Assembly (NCBI RefSeq): GCF_013366925.1
Contig: NZ_JAALDK010000001.1
Location: 4,519,165-4,583,164 of the forward strand
Origin: Paraburkholderia youngii
GTDB taxonomy: Bacteria > Pseudomonadota > Gammaproteobacteria > Burkholderiales > Burkholderiaceae
Length of the DNA: 64,000 nt
Reading direction: 5' to 3'
The position numbers and the translations under genes were made by a program. Below the pieces are notes generated by a model. It ran no database searches. It had not been told where the DNA came from and worked only from the letters and a program-made list of their open reading frames with translations. Positions 17,064 to 27,024 of this stretch are shown one piece after another (within the stretch, counting starts at the first letter, position 1; each line of letters starts with the position of its first letter).

Positions 17064-18416
17064 ATGGATCTCGAATCACGTACCCTTCATCGCGTCACGA
17101 TGCGGCTCATACCGTTTCTGATGCTGTGCTACTTCATCGCTTATCTGGATCGCGTGAACGTCGGCTTCGCGGCCTTGCAGATGAACAAGGCGCTCGATCT
17201 TTCCGCGAGCGCGTTCGGCTTCGGCGCGGGCGTGTTCTTTCTCGCGTACTTCTTTTTCGAAGTGCCGTCGAACCTGCTGCTCGAACGATTCGGCGCACGC
17301 CGCTGGATCGCGCGGATCATGTTCTCGTGGGGCATACTCGCAGGCGCGATGGCCTTCATCCCGGACATCTCGCGCTTCACCGGACTCTCGCCCGCCCACG
17401 TGTTCTTCGGCCTGCGCATTCTGCTTGGTATTGCCGAGGCCGGTTTTTTTCCGGGCATCATTTTTCTGCTGACCTTGTGGTTTCCGGCCGCGTATCGCGG
17501 GCGCGTGGTCGGCTATTTCATGGCGGCGATTCCGCTGTCGACTGTAATCGGCGGCCCGATCTCCGGCGCACTGCTGTCGCTCGACGGCATCGGTGGACTC
17601 GGCGGCTGGCAATGGCTGTATCTGATCGAGGCGGCGCCCGCGGTATTGCTGTCGGTCGCAGTGCTGCTCTATTTGACCGACAAGCCCGCCGACGCCACCT
17701 GGCTCAGCACCGAGGAGCGCGAATGGCTGATCGCACGCCAGAAGCAGGAGCGCGAGCATCGCGAGGCGGTGCGCCACTTCAGCGTGAAGGAGGCGCTGAT
17801 CAATCCGCGCGTGCTCGCCATCGCGCTGATCTATTTTGGCGCGAATGCGACCAACTACGGCCTGAGCTTCTTCCTGCCGCAGATCGTGAAGGCCTTCGGT
17901 CTGACCAATCTGCAGACGGGTTTCGTCACGTCGCTGCCGTACGTGGTCGGGCTCATCGGCATGATTGTGTGGGGGCGGCATTCGGATCGCCACCTCGAGC
18001 GCCGCTGGCACGTCGCGATTGCGCTGTTCATTGCGGCGGGCGGCATCGCGGTCTCGGCCGGACTCGACAATCCGGTGCTTAAGATGATTGCGCTATCGAT
18101 TGCCGGCTTCGGCATCTTCGGTTGCCTGCCGGTGATCTGGACCTTGCCGGCCGCGTTCCTGTCGGGCGCCGCGGCCGCGGGCGGCATCGCCGCGATCAAT
18201 TCGCTCGGCAATCTGGCGGGTTTCTTCGGCCCGTTCGCAATGGGCTGGATCAAGGACAGCACCGGCGGCTTCGGCGCCGGGCTGCTATGCCTCGCGGGCG
18301 CGGGGCTGATCGGTGTGGCGGCGGTGTTGCTGCTGCATCACGACACGTCGCTCGAGACGGCGCATGGCAATCCGCATGCGCGGCCGCCGGGTGAAACGGG
18401 CGTCGCGAGGCCTTAG
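17064..18416 (+). CDS. MFS transporter, anion:cation symporter type
   Basis: This 450-residue inner-membrane protein has twelve predicted hydrophobic segments and the MFS anion:cation symporter features: the N-terminal FLMLCYFIAYLDRVNVGFAA, PSNLLLERFGARRWIARIM and GIAEAGFFPGIIFLLTLWFP. This subgroup includes carriers of phthalate, tartrate, glucarate and 4-hydroxyphenylacetate. A strong GGAGGAG site precedes the start. It stands alone, so no pathway can be assigned. Confidence 0.88.
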   Translation: MDLESRTLHRVTMRLIPFLMLCYFIAYLDRVNVGFAALQMNKALDLSASAFGFGAGVFFLAYFFFEVPSNLLLERFGARRWIARIMFSWGILAGAMAFIPDISRFTGLSPAHVFFGLRILLGIAEAGFFPGIIFLLTLWFPAAYRGRVVGYFMAAIPLSTVIGGPISGALLSLDGIGGLGGWQWLYLIEAAPAVLLSVAVLLYLTDKPADATWLSTEEREWLIARQKQEREHREAVRHFSVKEALINPRVLAIALIYFGANATNYGLSFFLPQIVKAFGLTNLQTGFVTSLPYVVGLIGMIVWGRHSDRHLERRWHVAIALFIAAGGIAVSAGLDNPVLKMIALSIAGFGIFGCLPVIWTLPAAFLSGAAAAGGIAAINSLGNLAGFFGPFAMGWIKDSTGGFGAGLLCLAGAGLIGVAAVLLLHHDTSLETAHGNPHARPPGETGVARP

Positions 18417-18443
18417 CCTTCTGGCTCCCCCGCTTCGATTCGC

Positions 18444-18464
18444 ACCCGGGCAGCGCGCCCGGGT
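18444..18464. terminator. Hairpin between MFS and PBP1A genes
   Basis: Arms ACCCGGGC and GCCCGGGT enclose five bases in the short gap between convergent genes. There is no T-run; a bidirectional terminator is inferred from position. Confidence 0.4.
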
Positions 18465-18469
18465 CGCAT

Positions 18470-21001
18470 TCAGTTCGCCCCGCTGCCGTTATTCGACCCT
18501 GCGCCGCCCTGACTGCCCGCGTCGGGCGGTACGACGTCGTCTGGCGTCGGGGTCGGCGCGAGCGCGGCCGCACCGCCGCCATGCGTTTCACCGTCGACGG
18601 CATTACCGGGCGGCGTCGTGGGAGCCCCTTCCGACCCCGACCCAGGCGCCGGCAGCAACGGCGGCAACTCGCGCACCTCGCCCTGCACCGCGGACGCGCC
18701 CGCTGCCTCTGACGCCGCCGGAGCAGCCACGGCGGACGCCGATGGCTGCACCGGCGCCACCGGCGCGCGCCGCGCCGGAGCACGCGCCATGACCGGCTTG
18801 TCCGGCTGCGCCGGCGTGCGCGTGAACAGGCTCTCGATCCAGTTGCGCAAGCGTTCGGCGCGCTCCGCGAACCAGCCGGGCTGCTGCGCGGTATCGAACT
18901 TCATGTGGCTGTCGACGAGCCGCGAGCGCTGCGCGCGCTGGAAGAAATCGCCGACGATCGGCAGCGCGCTATGCGCACCCTGCCCCCAGTAATCGCTGCG
19001 CAGCGTCACGCGGCTGTCGTTGAAGCCGACCCACGCCCCCGCCACCAGTTGCGGCTGCATCAGGATGAACCAGCCATCCGCGTTGCCCTGGGTCGTGCCG
19101 GTCTTGCCCGCGACGTCGCCGCGCACGCCAAAGCGCGTGCGGATGCTCGCGCCGGTGCCGCGGCCGACCACGTCGCGCATCACGTCGACGAGCGTGCGCG
19201 CCGCGTCGGCGGGCAACTCGCGCCTCGGGGTGGCCGGGCTGAATTCGGCCAGCAGGTTGCCGTTGCGGTCCTCGATGCGCGTGACCATCAGCGGCTCGAC
19301 GTAGCCGCCGAGGTTCGCGATCGTGCCGTACGCCGACACCATTTCCTTCAGCGTGACCGGGCTCGTGCCGAGCGCGAGCGACGGCACCGCGTCGAGCTGG
19401 CTGTCGCGCACGCCCATCGCGCGCGCGAGCTTCGCGACCCGGTTCGGACCGACTGACTCCATCACCTGCGCGGTGATGCGGTTGCGCGAATACGCGAGCG
19501 CATCGCGCAGGCTGATCATGCGGCCGCTCGGCTCGTCCTCGTCGTTCGGCTTCCAGAGTTCGCCGCCGGCGAGTTCGATCTGGACCGGATTGTCCGGCAG
19601 TTTGTCGTCGGGCTTCGCGCCGGCCTCGAAGGCCGCCGCGTAGACGAACGGCTTGAACGTCGAGCCCGGCTGACGGCGCGCCTGCTGCACGTGATCGAAC
19701 GGATCAACCCCAAAGTCGCGGCTGCCGACCCACGCCTTGATCTCGCCGGTGCGCGGGTCCATCGCGAGGAAGTCGGCCTGCACGCGCGTCTTCGTATCGC
19801 ACACGCTTTGCGCGAGCTTGCGATCGGCGAGCAGGTGTTTGAGCGCGTCGTCGTCGGACAGGCCCGTGTCTTTGGCCGCGCGGAAGTCTGGCGTCTCGCG
19901 CAGGAACGTGCGCAGCAGGTCTTTGTCGGCCGAGCAGCCGGCGCGCGTGCCCCACGCCGAGTTCGCGATGTTCTGCAACTGATTGCCCTGCAGCGTGACC
20001 GCCTGGGTCGCCATCGCCTGGAGGCGCGAGTCGATCGTCGTGCGCACGACGAGCCCATCTGAATAGATGTTGTAGTCGTTGCGATCGGCCCACGCGACCA
20101 GCCATTTGCGCAGTTGCTGCGTGAAGTGCGGCGCGGGTCCGGGCGGCTCGATCTGGCGCTCGAAGTCCAGACGCAGCGGCTTGCGGGCGAGCCCGTCGTA
20201 CTGCGCGGGCGTCAGCTTGCCGTACTTGACCAGCTGCGCGAGCACCGTATTGCGCCGCTGCAACGCGCGCTCGGGGTTCAGCACCGGGTTGTAGTACGCG
20301 TTGCCCTTCAGCATGCCGGTCAGCGTCGCCGCTTCGAGCACGTTCAGCTCGGACGCGGACTTGTCGAAATAGGTGCGCGCGGCCATTTCGATGCCGTACG
20401 CGTTGTACAGGAACGGCACCGTGTTCAGGTAGGTTTCGAGGATCTCGTCCTTCGTGTAGAACGCCTCGATCTTCAGTGCGGTGATCGCTTCCTTCAGCTT
20501 GCGCGTCAGAGTCGGCGCGCGGCCGATTTCGTCGGGATACAGATTGCGCGCGAGCTGCTGCGTGATCGTCGAGCCGCCCTGGCGGTCGCCGGAGAACGTG
20601 TGCAGCACGGCCGAAGCGGTGCGCCGCCAGTCGAGCCCGAAATGCTGATAGAAGCGGTGATCCTCGGTCGCGATCAGCGCGTTGACGACGTTCGGCGAGA
20701 TGTCCGTCAGCTTGACCCACTCGCGGTTCGACGGCTTGAACTCGGCGAGCAGCTTGCCGTCCGCCGACAGGATCTGCGCGGGCTGCTCGATCTTCGCCTT
20801 GCGGATGTCGCCGATGCTCGGCGTGAACGGAATCAGCAGCAGCACGTACAGCACGAACAGCAGCGGCAGCGCGGCGCCCCCCCATGCGAACGTGCGGCGG
20901 GTCGGGTGGCGCAGATGCCACGCGGCCTTCGCGAACAGCGGGTTCGCGAGGGTCAGCCCTTTGTCGAGGGCCGCCAGAAAGGAGGAAAAGAGGCGCTTCA
21001 C
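18470..21001 (-). CDS. Class A penicillin-binding protein (PBP1A-like)
   Basis: This 843-residue bifunctional peptidoglycan synthase has a cytoplasmic N-terminus, one transmembrane segment (about 40-60), a GT51 glycosyltransferase domain with the catalytic ATEDHRFYQHFG (Glu113) and GGSTITQQLARNL, and a transpeptidase domain with SxxK in PGSTFKPF, the SRN motif in YSRNR and KTG in AGKTGTTQ. After the transpeptidase comes a roughly 100-residue Ala/Pro/Ser/Gly-rich tail that is low complexity. It polymerizes and cross-links glycan strands in the periplasm. It is divergent from fabV and appears monocistronic. Confidence 0.92.
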   Translation of the reverse strand: MKRLFSSFLAALDKGLTLANPLFAKAAWHLRHPTRRTFAWGGAALPLLFVLYVLLLIPFTPSIGDIRKAKIEQPAQILSADGKLLAEFKPSNREWVKLTDISPNVVNALIATEDHRFYQHFGLDWRRTASAVLHTFSGDRQGGSTITQQLARNLYPDEIGRAPTLTRKLKEAITALKIEAFYTKDEILETYLNTVPFLYNAYGIEMAARTYFDKSASELNVLEAATLTGMLKGNAYYNPVLNPERALQRRNTVLAQLVKYGKLTPAQYDGLARKPLRLDFERQIEPPGPAPHFTQQLRKWLVAWADRNDYNIYSDGLVVRTTIDSRLQAMATQAVTLQGNQLQNIANSAWGTRAGCSADKDLLRTFLRETPDFRAAKDTGLSDDDALKHLLADRKLAQSVCDTKTRVQADFLAMDPRTGEIKAWVGSRDFGVDPFDHVQQARRQPGSTFKPFVYAAAFEAGAKPDDKLPDNPVQIELAGGELWKPNDEDEPSGRMISLRDALAYSRNRITAQVMESVGPNRVAKLARAMGVRDSQLDAVPSLALGTSPVTLKEMVSAYGTIANLGGYVEPLMVTRIEDRNGNLLAEFSPATPRRELPADAARTLVDVMRDVVGRGTGASIRTRFGVRGDVAGKTGTTQGNADGWFILMQPQLVAGAWVGFNDSRVTLRSDYWGQGAHSALPIVGDFFQRAQRSRLVDSHMKFDTAQQPGWFAERAERLRNWIESLFTRTPAQPDKPVMARAPARRAPVAPVQPSASAVAAPAASEAAGASAVQGEVRELPPLLPAPGSGSEGAPTTPPGNAVDGETHGGGAAALAPTPTPDDVVPPDAGSQGGAGSNNGSGAN

Positions 21002-21102
21002 GTGCTGTCGTCGGCTGGGAAAGGCGCAATCGTACCAAGATGTGGGGAGTGCGCTGATTTTTGCCCCATTCGCGAGATGGCGTGCGGCTCCGGCGGGGCC
21101 AC

Positions 21103-21108
21103 TATAAT
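21103..21108 (+). promoter_or_regulatory. -10 element of fabV
   Basis: A perfect TATAAT lies 28 bases before the fabV start, with a start site expected near 21115. No convincing -35 box is visible at the right distance. Confidence 0.5.
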
Positions 21109-21135
21109 GTCGCCAATTCCGACAAGAGGTGCTTC

Positions 21136-22332
21136 ATGATCATCAAACCGCGTGTGCGTGGCTTCATCTGTGTATCGACCCATCCGACCGGCTGCGAAGC
21201 CAACGTCAAGGAACAGATCGAGTATGTGAAGGCACGCGGCCCCATCGCCAACGGGCCGAAGAAGGTGCTCGTGATCGGCGCGTCTACCGGCTATGGCCTC
21301 GCCGCGCGCATCAGCGCCGCGTTCGGCTCGGGCGCGTCGACCCTCGGCGTGTTCTTCGAGCGCGCCGGCAGCGAAACCAAGGCGGGCACGGCCGGCTGGT
21401 ACAACACCGCGGCGTTCGAGAAGTTCGCCAACGCCGAAGGCCTGTACGCGACCAGCATCAACGGCGACGCGTTCTCCGACGAAGTGAAGGCGCGCACCAT
21501 CGAAGTGATCAAGCGCGATCTAGGCCAGGTCGATCTGGTCGTCTACAGCCTCGCGGCGCCGAAGCGCCAGCATCCGAAAACCGGTGAGGTGTTCAGCTCG
21601 GTGCTGAAGCCGATCGGCAAGGCGGTCAACCTGCGCGGCATCGACACCGACAAGGAAGTGATCAAGGAAACCGTGCTCGAACCGGCGACGCCGGAAGAAA
21701 TCGCGCAGACGGTCGCGGTGATGGGCGGCGAGGACTGGCAGATGTGGATGGACGCGCTGGGCGAGGCTGGCGTGCTCGCCGACGGCGCGAAGACCACCGC
21801 GTTCACCTACCTCGGCGAAAAGATCACGCACGACATCTATTGGAACGGCTCGATCGGCGCGGCCAAGAAGGATCTCGACCAGAAGGTGCTCGGCATCCGC
21901 GCAAAGCTCGCGGCCAACGGCGGCGACGCGCGCGTCGCGGTGCTGAAGGCGGTCGTCACGCAGGCAAGCTCGGCGATTCCGATGATGCCGCTGTATCTGT
22001 CGCTGCTCTTCAAGGTGATGAAGGAAAAAGGTACGCACGAAGGCTGCATCGAACAGGTCTACGGCCTGTACAAGGACAGCCTCTATGGCAGCCAGCCGCA
22101 TCTGGACGACGAAGGCCGTCTGCGCGCGGACTACAAGGAACTCGATCCGCAGGTGCAAGGCCGCGTGCAGGAGCTGTGGAACCAGGTGAGCAACGACAAC
22201 ATCTACGAACTCACCGATTTCGCCGGCTACAAGACCGATTTCCTGCGTCTGTTCGGCTTTGAAATGAAGGGCGTCGATTACGACGCGGACGTCAATCCGG
22301 ACGTGCAGATTCCGAATCTCGTTCAGGTTTGA
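21136..22332 (+). CDS. fabV: FabV-type trans-2-enoyl-ACP reductase
   Basis: This 398-residue NADH-dependent enzyme carries out the last step of the fatty acid elongation cycle. The Rossmann segment [15 protein letters not shown] begins near residue 45 and the active-site pair is Tyr235-x8-Lys244 in [14 protein letters not shown], the spacing that distinguishes FabV from FabI (x6). The start at 21136 is the family N-terminus ([20 protein letters not shown]) and is preceded by AAGAGG. FabV confers intrinsic triclosan tolerance in Burkholderia and Pseudomonas. It is a single-gene unit. Confidence 0.95.
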   Translation: MIIKPRVRGFICVSTHPTGCEANVKEQIEYVKARGPIANGPKKVLVIGASTGYGLAARISAAFGSGASTLGVFFERAGSETKAGTAGWYNTAAFEKFANAEGLYATSINGDAFSDEVKARTIEVIKRDLGQVDLVVYSLAAPKRQHPKTGEVFSSVLKPIGKAVNLRGIDTDKEVIKETVLEPATPEEIAQTVAVMGGEDWQMWMDALGEAGVLADGAKTTAFTYLGEKITHDIYWNGSIGAAKKDLDQKVLGIRAKLAANGGDARVAVLKAVVTQASSAIPMMPLYLSLLFKVMKEKGTHEGCIEQVYGLYKDSLYGSQPHLDDEGRLRADYKELDPQVQGRVQELWNQVSNDNIYELTDFAGYKTDFLRLFGFEMKGVDYDADVNPDVQIPNLVQV

Positions 22333-22418
22333 TCCCCCGAGGGGCGGCCCCGCTTCGCGAGTTCGCCCCTGCTGTTACCCCCGCTCGACTCCCTCCCCTC
22401 ACTTCTTCCACCCACACG

Positions 22419-22763
22419 TCAGCACGGATACGCGCCCTGCAACGAGCGCAGAATCGCGAGCCCGATCGGAAAATCGTCGGAAATGCCCGGGTGGTTCGCG
22501 AAGAACGCATCGAGCAGCGGATAAACCGTCTGGTTGCCGATCGCGAGCGTTTCTGGCGGACAGAACAGCTGCCGCTGTTTGCGCGAGACCAGGTCGCCGT
22601 TCGCCCAGCCGAACGCGTTGATCGTGCCGGTGATGTACGCTGCATAGATCGAGTTGTTGTCGGCGTGCGCCCATTTCTTGTACTGGGCGGCAGTCATCTC
22701 GGCACTCGCATTCAGAGTGAAACACGCCGTCAGCGCAGCCAGCGCGAATTTAGTTACCCGCAT
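22419..22763 (-). CDS. Exported Rap1a/Tai-like small protein
   Basis: This 114-residue protein has a signal peptide (MRVTKFALAALTACFTLNASA) and a mature helical domain with the pattern Y-x-x-G, then FCPPETLAIGNQ, a helix with NHPG, and a terminal YPC. This resembles the Rap1a/Tai family, periplasmic proteins that bind type VI secretion amidase effectors. The start at 22763 was chosen because it begins the signal peptide; the longer reading from 22919 has no homology. No effector gene is adjacent, so an immunity role is only a possibility. Confidence 0.65.
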   Translation of the reverse strand: MRVTKFALAALTACFTLNASAEMTAAQYKKWAHADNNSIYAAYITGTINAFGWANGDLVSRKQRQLFCPPETLAIGNQTVYPLLDAFFANHPGISDDFPIGLAILRSLQGAYPC

Positions 22764-22922
22764 CGTTGGACCTTCAATGTCGCTAAATGGGCGCCATTGT
22801 AGGCGACGCGGGGTGCACCGCGCAGAAGCCGTCGAGCACGGCAATCCGAAAGCAATACGTAAGCATTCAAGGCGGCATCTGCCAGCATCGGCGGGTTTGC
22901 CGACGCGCGCGTGAATCAACGA

Positions 22923-23546
22923 TTACGGCGTGCCGTTACGGCAATACCTGCGATACCCGTCGCGCTGGGCGAGGCGCGCCATATACGCGGCCAGCGCCGG
23001 CAAATCGTCGTGCTGCTGCGGCGTTTCGAGCCAGCGATTCGCGGACAGCGCGATCGGAATATCGGCGAGCGAGAACGCGTCGCCCGCGATATACGCGCCG
23101 GTGCGCGCGAGTTGCTGCTCGACGATCGCCATATGCTTGGACCAGTTCGCACACGACGCGGCGATCTGCCGCGGGTCCTGATGCCCGGGCGAGTGCCGCA
23201 CGAGTGCGAGAAACGCGTAGCTCCACGAGCGGTTCAATTCGCTCGCCTGCCAGTCGATCCATTGATCGCAGCGCGCGCGCTCGACCGGGTCGGCCGGATA
23301 CAGGGCGTCACCGCGATAACGGTTCGCGAGATAACGGATGATCGCGTTCGATTCCCACAGCACGAAGTCGCCGTCGCGAATCACGGGGACCATCGCGTTC
23401 GGATTGAGCGCGCGGAATTCGGCGACATCGGTCGAGCGAAAGCCCGAGCCCCAGTCTTGCTGGTCGAACGCAAGCCCGAGTTCCGCGCAGGTCCACAGCA
23501 CCTTGCGCACGTTGATCGAGGTGGTCTTGCCGAGTATCTGCAGCAT
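22923..23546 (-). CDS. Glutathione S-transferase family protein
   Basis: This 207-residue cytosolic protein has an N-terminal thioredoxin-like domain ([20 protein letters not shown], then [23 protein letters not shown], the glutathione-binding region) and a C-terminal all-helical domain with the [14 protein letters not shown] motif. It conjugates or reduces electrophiles with glutathione. The catalytic Ser of KTTSINVRK fits the beta/theta-like bacterial classes. It lies 84 bases downstream of the LysR gene on the same strand, which may indicate joint transcription. Confidence 0.88.
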   Translation of the reverse strand: MLQILGKTTSINVRKVLWTCAELGLAFDQQDWGSGFRSTDVAEFRALNPNAMVPVIRDGDFVLWESNAIIRYLANRYRGDALYPADPVERARCDQWIDWQASELNRSWSYAFLALVRHSPGHQDPRQIAASCANWSKHMAIVEQQLARTGAYIAGDAFSLADIPIALSANRWLETPQQHDDLPALAAYMARLAQRDGYRRYCRNGTP

Positions 23547-23630
23547 CAGTGGTTGTATGTCGCGTCGGTAGAACAGGTTGAAGGAATCAAACTCAGCAGC
23601 CCATGAGTTTGCCTTGCGCGCGGCGCGGCG

Positions 23631-24530
23631 TCATCCGGTTTTCAGAGTCGCCTGTTCGCGGATCATGTCGTACAGCGCCTGCGCCGCCGGCGACAACTGC
23701 GCGGTCTTGCGCGCGACCAGCACCAGCGTGCGCGACACGGTCGGCTGCGTGAGCTCGACGGTGCGCACGCTCGGATACGCACCCTTCTGCAGCGCGAGCG
23801 CGGGCACCACGGCCGCGCCGACACGCTGCGCGACGAGCCCGACCGCGGTCGAACTGCGCTGCACCTCGTAGAACGACCGCAGCGCGAGTTCGCTCGACGC
23901 CAACGCGACGTCGAGCAGCGCGCGATTGCCGCTGACCTCGCCGGCGAAAATCAGCGGGAACGCCTGCAACTGCCGCCATGCGATGCGCCGCCGCTTCGCG
24001 AGCGGATGGTCTTCGTGGCAGATCAGCACATAGCGGTCTTCGGTGAGCGGCACGGTGGCGAGATCCGGATGATGCTCGCGCGCGATGTTGATGCCGAACT
24101 CGACCTCCCTGCGCAACACGGCCTCCTCGACCGCCGACGACGCATGATCGAGAATCTTGATGCGATTGTGCGGATAGCGCGCCGAATACGCCTGCAAGAT
24201 GCGCGGCAGATACTGCACGCCGACGGTCGGCACGCACGCGATCGACACGTCGCCGCGTCGCGCGATCCCCGTTTCGCGGATTTCGACGAGCGCGTCGGCC
24301 AGTTCGCCGAGCAGCCGGCGCGCCTGTGGCAGAAAACTGCGGCCGATTTCGGTGAGCGCCATCGACCGCGTGGTGCGCTCGATCAGCGTGACGCCGAGAT
24401 AGGTTTCGAGCTTGCGCAGCCGCTGGGTGATCGCGGTTTGCGTCACGTGCAGCGAATCCGCCGCACTCTGGAAGCTGCCGCGATCGGCAATCGCGACGAA
24501 TGCCTGCACGCCGAGCGTGTCGATTTTCAT
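23631..24530 (-). CDS. LysR-family transcriptional regulator
   Basis: This 299-residue regulator has an N-terminal winged helix-turn-helix (FVAIADRGSFQSAADSLHVT and QTAITQRLRKLETYLG) and a C-terminal LysR substrate-binding domain from about residue 90 (GDVSIACVPTVGVQYLPRIL). It is read away from the tam methyltransferase gene across a 93-bp gap, and toward the GST gene. The effector and targets are unknown; the adjoining GST or tam gene are candidates by position. Confidence 0.9.
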   Translation of the reverse strand: MKIDTLGVQAFVAIADRGSFQSAADSLHVTQTAITQRLRKLETYLGVTLIERTTRSMALTEIGRSFLPQARRLLGELADALVEIRETGIARRGDVSIACVPTVGVQYLPRILQAYSARYPHNRIKILDHASSAVEEAVLRREVEFGINIAREHHPDLATVPLTEDRYVLICHEDHPLAKRRRIAWRQLQAFPLIFAGEVSGNRALLDVALASSELALRSFYEVQRSSTAVGLVAQRVGAAVVPALALQKGAYPSVRTVELTQPTVSRTLVLVARKTAQLSPAAQALYDMIREQATLKTG

Positions 24531-24623
24531 TAGAAAAATGAAGTAATCAGAATCATAAATTCATTTTACTCGGGGCTGATCGCGGTCGAGAATGGCCGCA
24601 ACGAACCCGCGAAGGAGCAGAAG

Positions 24624-25421
24624 ATGACCGACAAAACCACGAACGAGCACAGCGATTGGCACGCGAAGCAGTACACGCTGTTCGAGAACGAGCGCACGCG
24701 GCCGGTGCGCGATCTGCTTGCGGCGGTGCCGTTGGACGGTGCGCGGCTCGCGGTCGATATCGGCTGCGGACCGGGCAACTCGACCGAGGTGCTGGCCGAG
24801 CGGGTGCCGGGCGCGTCGGTGAGCGGCATCGACAGCTCGGCCGACATGATCGCGGCGGCCCGTCGGCGGCTGCCGCAATTGCGCTTCGACGTCGGCGACG
24901 TGTCGACGTGGGACGCGCGCGGCCCCTTCGATGTGATCCTCGCGAACGCCGTGCTCCAATGGGTGCCCGACCACGAGCGGCTGTTCCCCGCACTGGTGGC
25001 AAAACTCGCCACGGGCGGCAGCCTCGCCGTGCAGATGCCCGTCAATCTCGACGAACCGGCGCACCGGCTGCTGCGCGAAATCGCCGCCGACGGGCCTTGG
25101 GCGCCCAGGCTGATGGGTGTCGAGCGCACCGTGCGCCACGACGCGAACTGGTACTACGCGCTGCTCAAGCCGCTGTGCGAGCGCGTCGACGTGTGGCGCA
25201 CGGTCTATCACCACCCGCTCGCGGGCCCCGACGCAGTGGTCGAATGGTTCAAGGGCAGCGCGCTGCGGCCGTTTCTGGCCGCGCTCGACGACGCCGAACG
25301 CAGCGCGTTTCTGCAACGCTATCGCGACGAAATCGCCAAAGCCTACCCGGCGCTCGCCGATGGCACGGTGCTGCTGCCGTTTCCGCGGCTTTTCATCGTC
25401 GCGACGCGCGGCCAACGCTGA
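24624..25421 (+). CDS. tam: Trans-aconitate 2-methyltransferase
   Basis: This 265-residue class I SAM-dependent methyltransferase matches Tam, which methylates trans-aconitate, a spontaneous isomer of cis-aconitate that inhibits aconitase. Motif I is VDIGCGPGNSTEVLAERVPG near residue 47, followed by GIDSSADMIAAARRR and the characteristic ANAVLQWVPDHERLFPAL. The start is preceded by GAAGGAG. Length matches the family. Confidence 0.9.
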   Translation: MTDKTTNEHSDWHAKQYTLFENERTRPVRDLLAAVPLDGARLAVDIGCGPGNSTEVLAERVPGASVSGIDSSADMIAAARRRLPQLRFDVGDVSTWDARGPFDVILANAVLQWVPDHERLFPALVAKLATGGSLAVQMPVNLDEPAHRLLREIAADGPWAPRLMGVERTVRHDANWYYALLKPLCERVDVWRTVYHHPLAGPDAVVEWFKGSALRPFLAALDDAERSAFLQRYRDEIAKAYPALADGTVLLPFPRLFIVATRGQR

Positions 25422-25670
25422 GGCCGCCCCCGGAACCGCCGCAAGCCGCTGAACGCTGCGCGGCGGGGCTCCGGCGGATGCTCCGAGCTCGATCGGGGCG
25501 GCCGGCGCACGTCGCGGATGCATCGCCCGAAAGCCCGCCTGTTGCGGTGCCGCACGCTAGGGTTGGTCAGGAATTGCCGCCCGGGAATTCCGCATGCTAA
25601 TGTTTATAAAAAGCGGAGGACGGCGCCCGCCGGCCTCACCGGGAAGCCATTTACTGCAGCGAGCGTCGCC

Positions 25671-26036
25671 ATGAGTGATGTACGCCAACATCTGAGTCCC
25701 CGTGACCGCCTGGAGCTGTTGTGCTGGCTCACATGCGGAAGCCTCGGCGCTTATTATCTGAACGAAGACTGGCCCGACGCGGCGTTTCACGTGCAGTCCG
25801 CGCACAAGTGGCTCGACCGCCGCGCGCGCGAAGCCGACTGGCTGTGCATTGCGAAGCTGTCCGCCACCGCCGTCGAAATCGCGCGGCGCCACGCGCGCTT
25901 CGTCGATGCCGATTGGGCGCGCGACGCGGTCGAGGAAATTCTCGATACCGACGAACTCGACCCACAAGCCCGGCTCGTCCGGCAGGTGATAGCCGACTGC
26001 CAGAGCGCGCTAGCCGACAAGCGGATCGCCGATTAG
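25671..26036 (+). CDS. Conserved small protein of unknown function
   Basis: This 121-residue soluble, mostly helical protein starts MSDVRQHLSPRDRLELLCWL and is rich in Trp, Ala, Arg and acidic residues. No catalytic motif or membrane segment is visible. The start at 25671 is chosen because protein-like composition begins there; the in-frame extension to 25518 is arginine-rich noise. A strong terminator follows. I do not recognise the family. Confidence 0.65.
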   Translation: MSDVRQHLSPRDRLELLCWLTCGSLGAYYLNEDWPDAAFHVQSAHKWLDRRAREADWLCIAKLSATAVEIARRHARFVDADWARDAVEEILDTDELDPQARLVRQVIADCQSALADKRIAD

Positions 26037-26073
26037 CCGCGGGCTGGTTTTTCTTCCTTTTTTGCGGTGGTTT

Positions 26074-26096
26074 GGGGCCAATGGTTGGCCCCTTTT
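26074..26096 (+). terminator. Intrinsic terminator
   Basis: An 8-bp stem (GGGGCCAA, loop TGG, TTGGCCCC) is followed by TTTT. It closes transcription of the small gene ending at 26036. Confidence 0.75.
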
Positions 26097-26213
26097 GCGT
26101 TGTTCCGCCCTTGCCGGGCAGGATGCGCCGCTTGCGGTCGGTAAAAAATGCGATACGCGCCGTCGCGCGTCATCTTGGTTCGGTTCGCGCAATCGCCGCG
26201 ACCGCCCCGCCCT

Positions 26214-26579
26214 TTACTCCTCGACCATCGTCTTCAACTTCAGCAGCGCCTGATCCCATTGCCGCGAAATCGCGTCGAGCGCGCGGCGCGCCGCGTCGAG
26301 ATGCGCGGGTTCGAACGCCCACAGGCGCTCGCGTCCAACCTTTACATCGTGTACGAGCCCCGCGTCGGCCAGCACCTGCAGATGCTGCGTGACCGACTGC
26401 CGCGTGATGTCGGTGCCGGCCGTCAGCTGCGCGATCGACATCGCGCTGCCCGCACACAATGCCGCGATGAGACGCAGGCGCGTCTCGTCACCGAGCGCGG
26501 CGAACACCGCCGCCGAACTGCGCAGCGTCGCCGCCTTGGGACCCGCCTTCGCGGAGCTCGCTTTAACCCGCGCCGACAT
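26214..26579 (-). CDS. ArsR-family transcriptional repressor
   Basis: This 121-residue winged-helix regulator has the ArsR pattern VFAALGDETRLRLIAAL, a recognition helix in TDITRQSVTQHLQVLADAG and the wing VHDVKVGRERLWAFEP. No metal-binding Cys pair (CVC) is present, so it is of the non-metal, AHSA1-linked class. It overlaps the end of the AHSA1-domain gene by 17 bases and is cotranscribed after it. It probably binds the palindrome at 27023-27046. Confidence 0.88.
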   Translation of the reverse strand: MSARVKASSAKAGPKAATLRSSAAVFAALGDETRLRLIAALCAGSAMSIAQLTAGTDITRQSVTQHLQVLADAGLVHDVKVGRERLWAFEPAHLDAARRALDAISRQWDQALLKLKTMVEE

Positions 26580-27024
26580 ATCGTTCGATGTTGACCATCT
26601 GCTGTCCCCAGCCGCCGTCGTTCAGCCGGAACGCTTCCGCGCGGCGCCCGACCGGCAACTGGTCGAAGCCCGATTCGACGACGCGCAGCAGCGTGCCGGA
26701 CTCGACCTCGCTCAGATCGAATTCGACGAGCGTGGTCGGCTCCGGCGTGTAGTCGATCGTGATGTCGATCGCGGCCGGATGCCAGCGCCACGACAGATGA
26801 TGTTCGGGCTCGACACGCTCGACCAGCACGTCCATCACCAGGTGTTCGTAGCCCGGATAGGTGATGTGCCCCTGCGTGGATTGCCCGGCGACGAACTGCT
26901 TGCCGGCGAGGTTCACGCCGAACCATTTGCCGAATTCCTCGGCGTTCGCCAGCGCGCGCCAGACGCGCGAGCGCGGCGCCTTCAACAGAATCTGCTTTTC
27001 GATACGATCGGTCGATGAGTTCAT
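26563..27024 (-). CDS. SRPBCC/AHSA1-domain protein
   Basis: This 153-residue START-like (AHSA1 activator-like) protein has the pattern VWRALANAEEFGKWFGVNLAG, ITYPGYEHLVMDVLVERVEP, and the C-terminal GWGQQMVNIERYV. Such proteins bind hydrophobic ligands or act as sensors beside ArsR regulators. It is the first gene of a two-gene unit with the ArsR gene. Its promoter, ribosome site and start codon are all covered by a palindrome. Confidence 0.88.
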   Translation of the reverse strand: MNSSTDRIEKQILLKAPRSRVWRALANAEEFGKWFGVNLAGKQFVAGQSTQGHITYPGYEHLVMDVLVERVEPEHHLSWRWHPAAIDITIDYTPEPTTLVEFDLSEVESGTLLRVVESGFDQLPVGRRAEAFRLNDGGWGQQMVNIERYVGAG

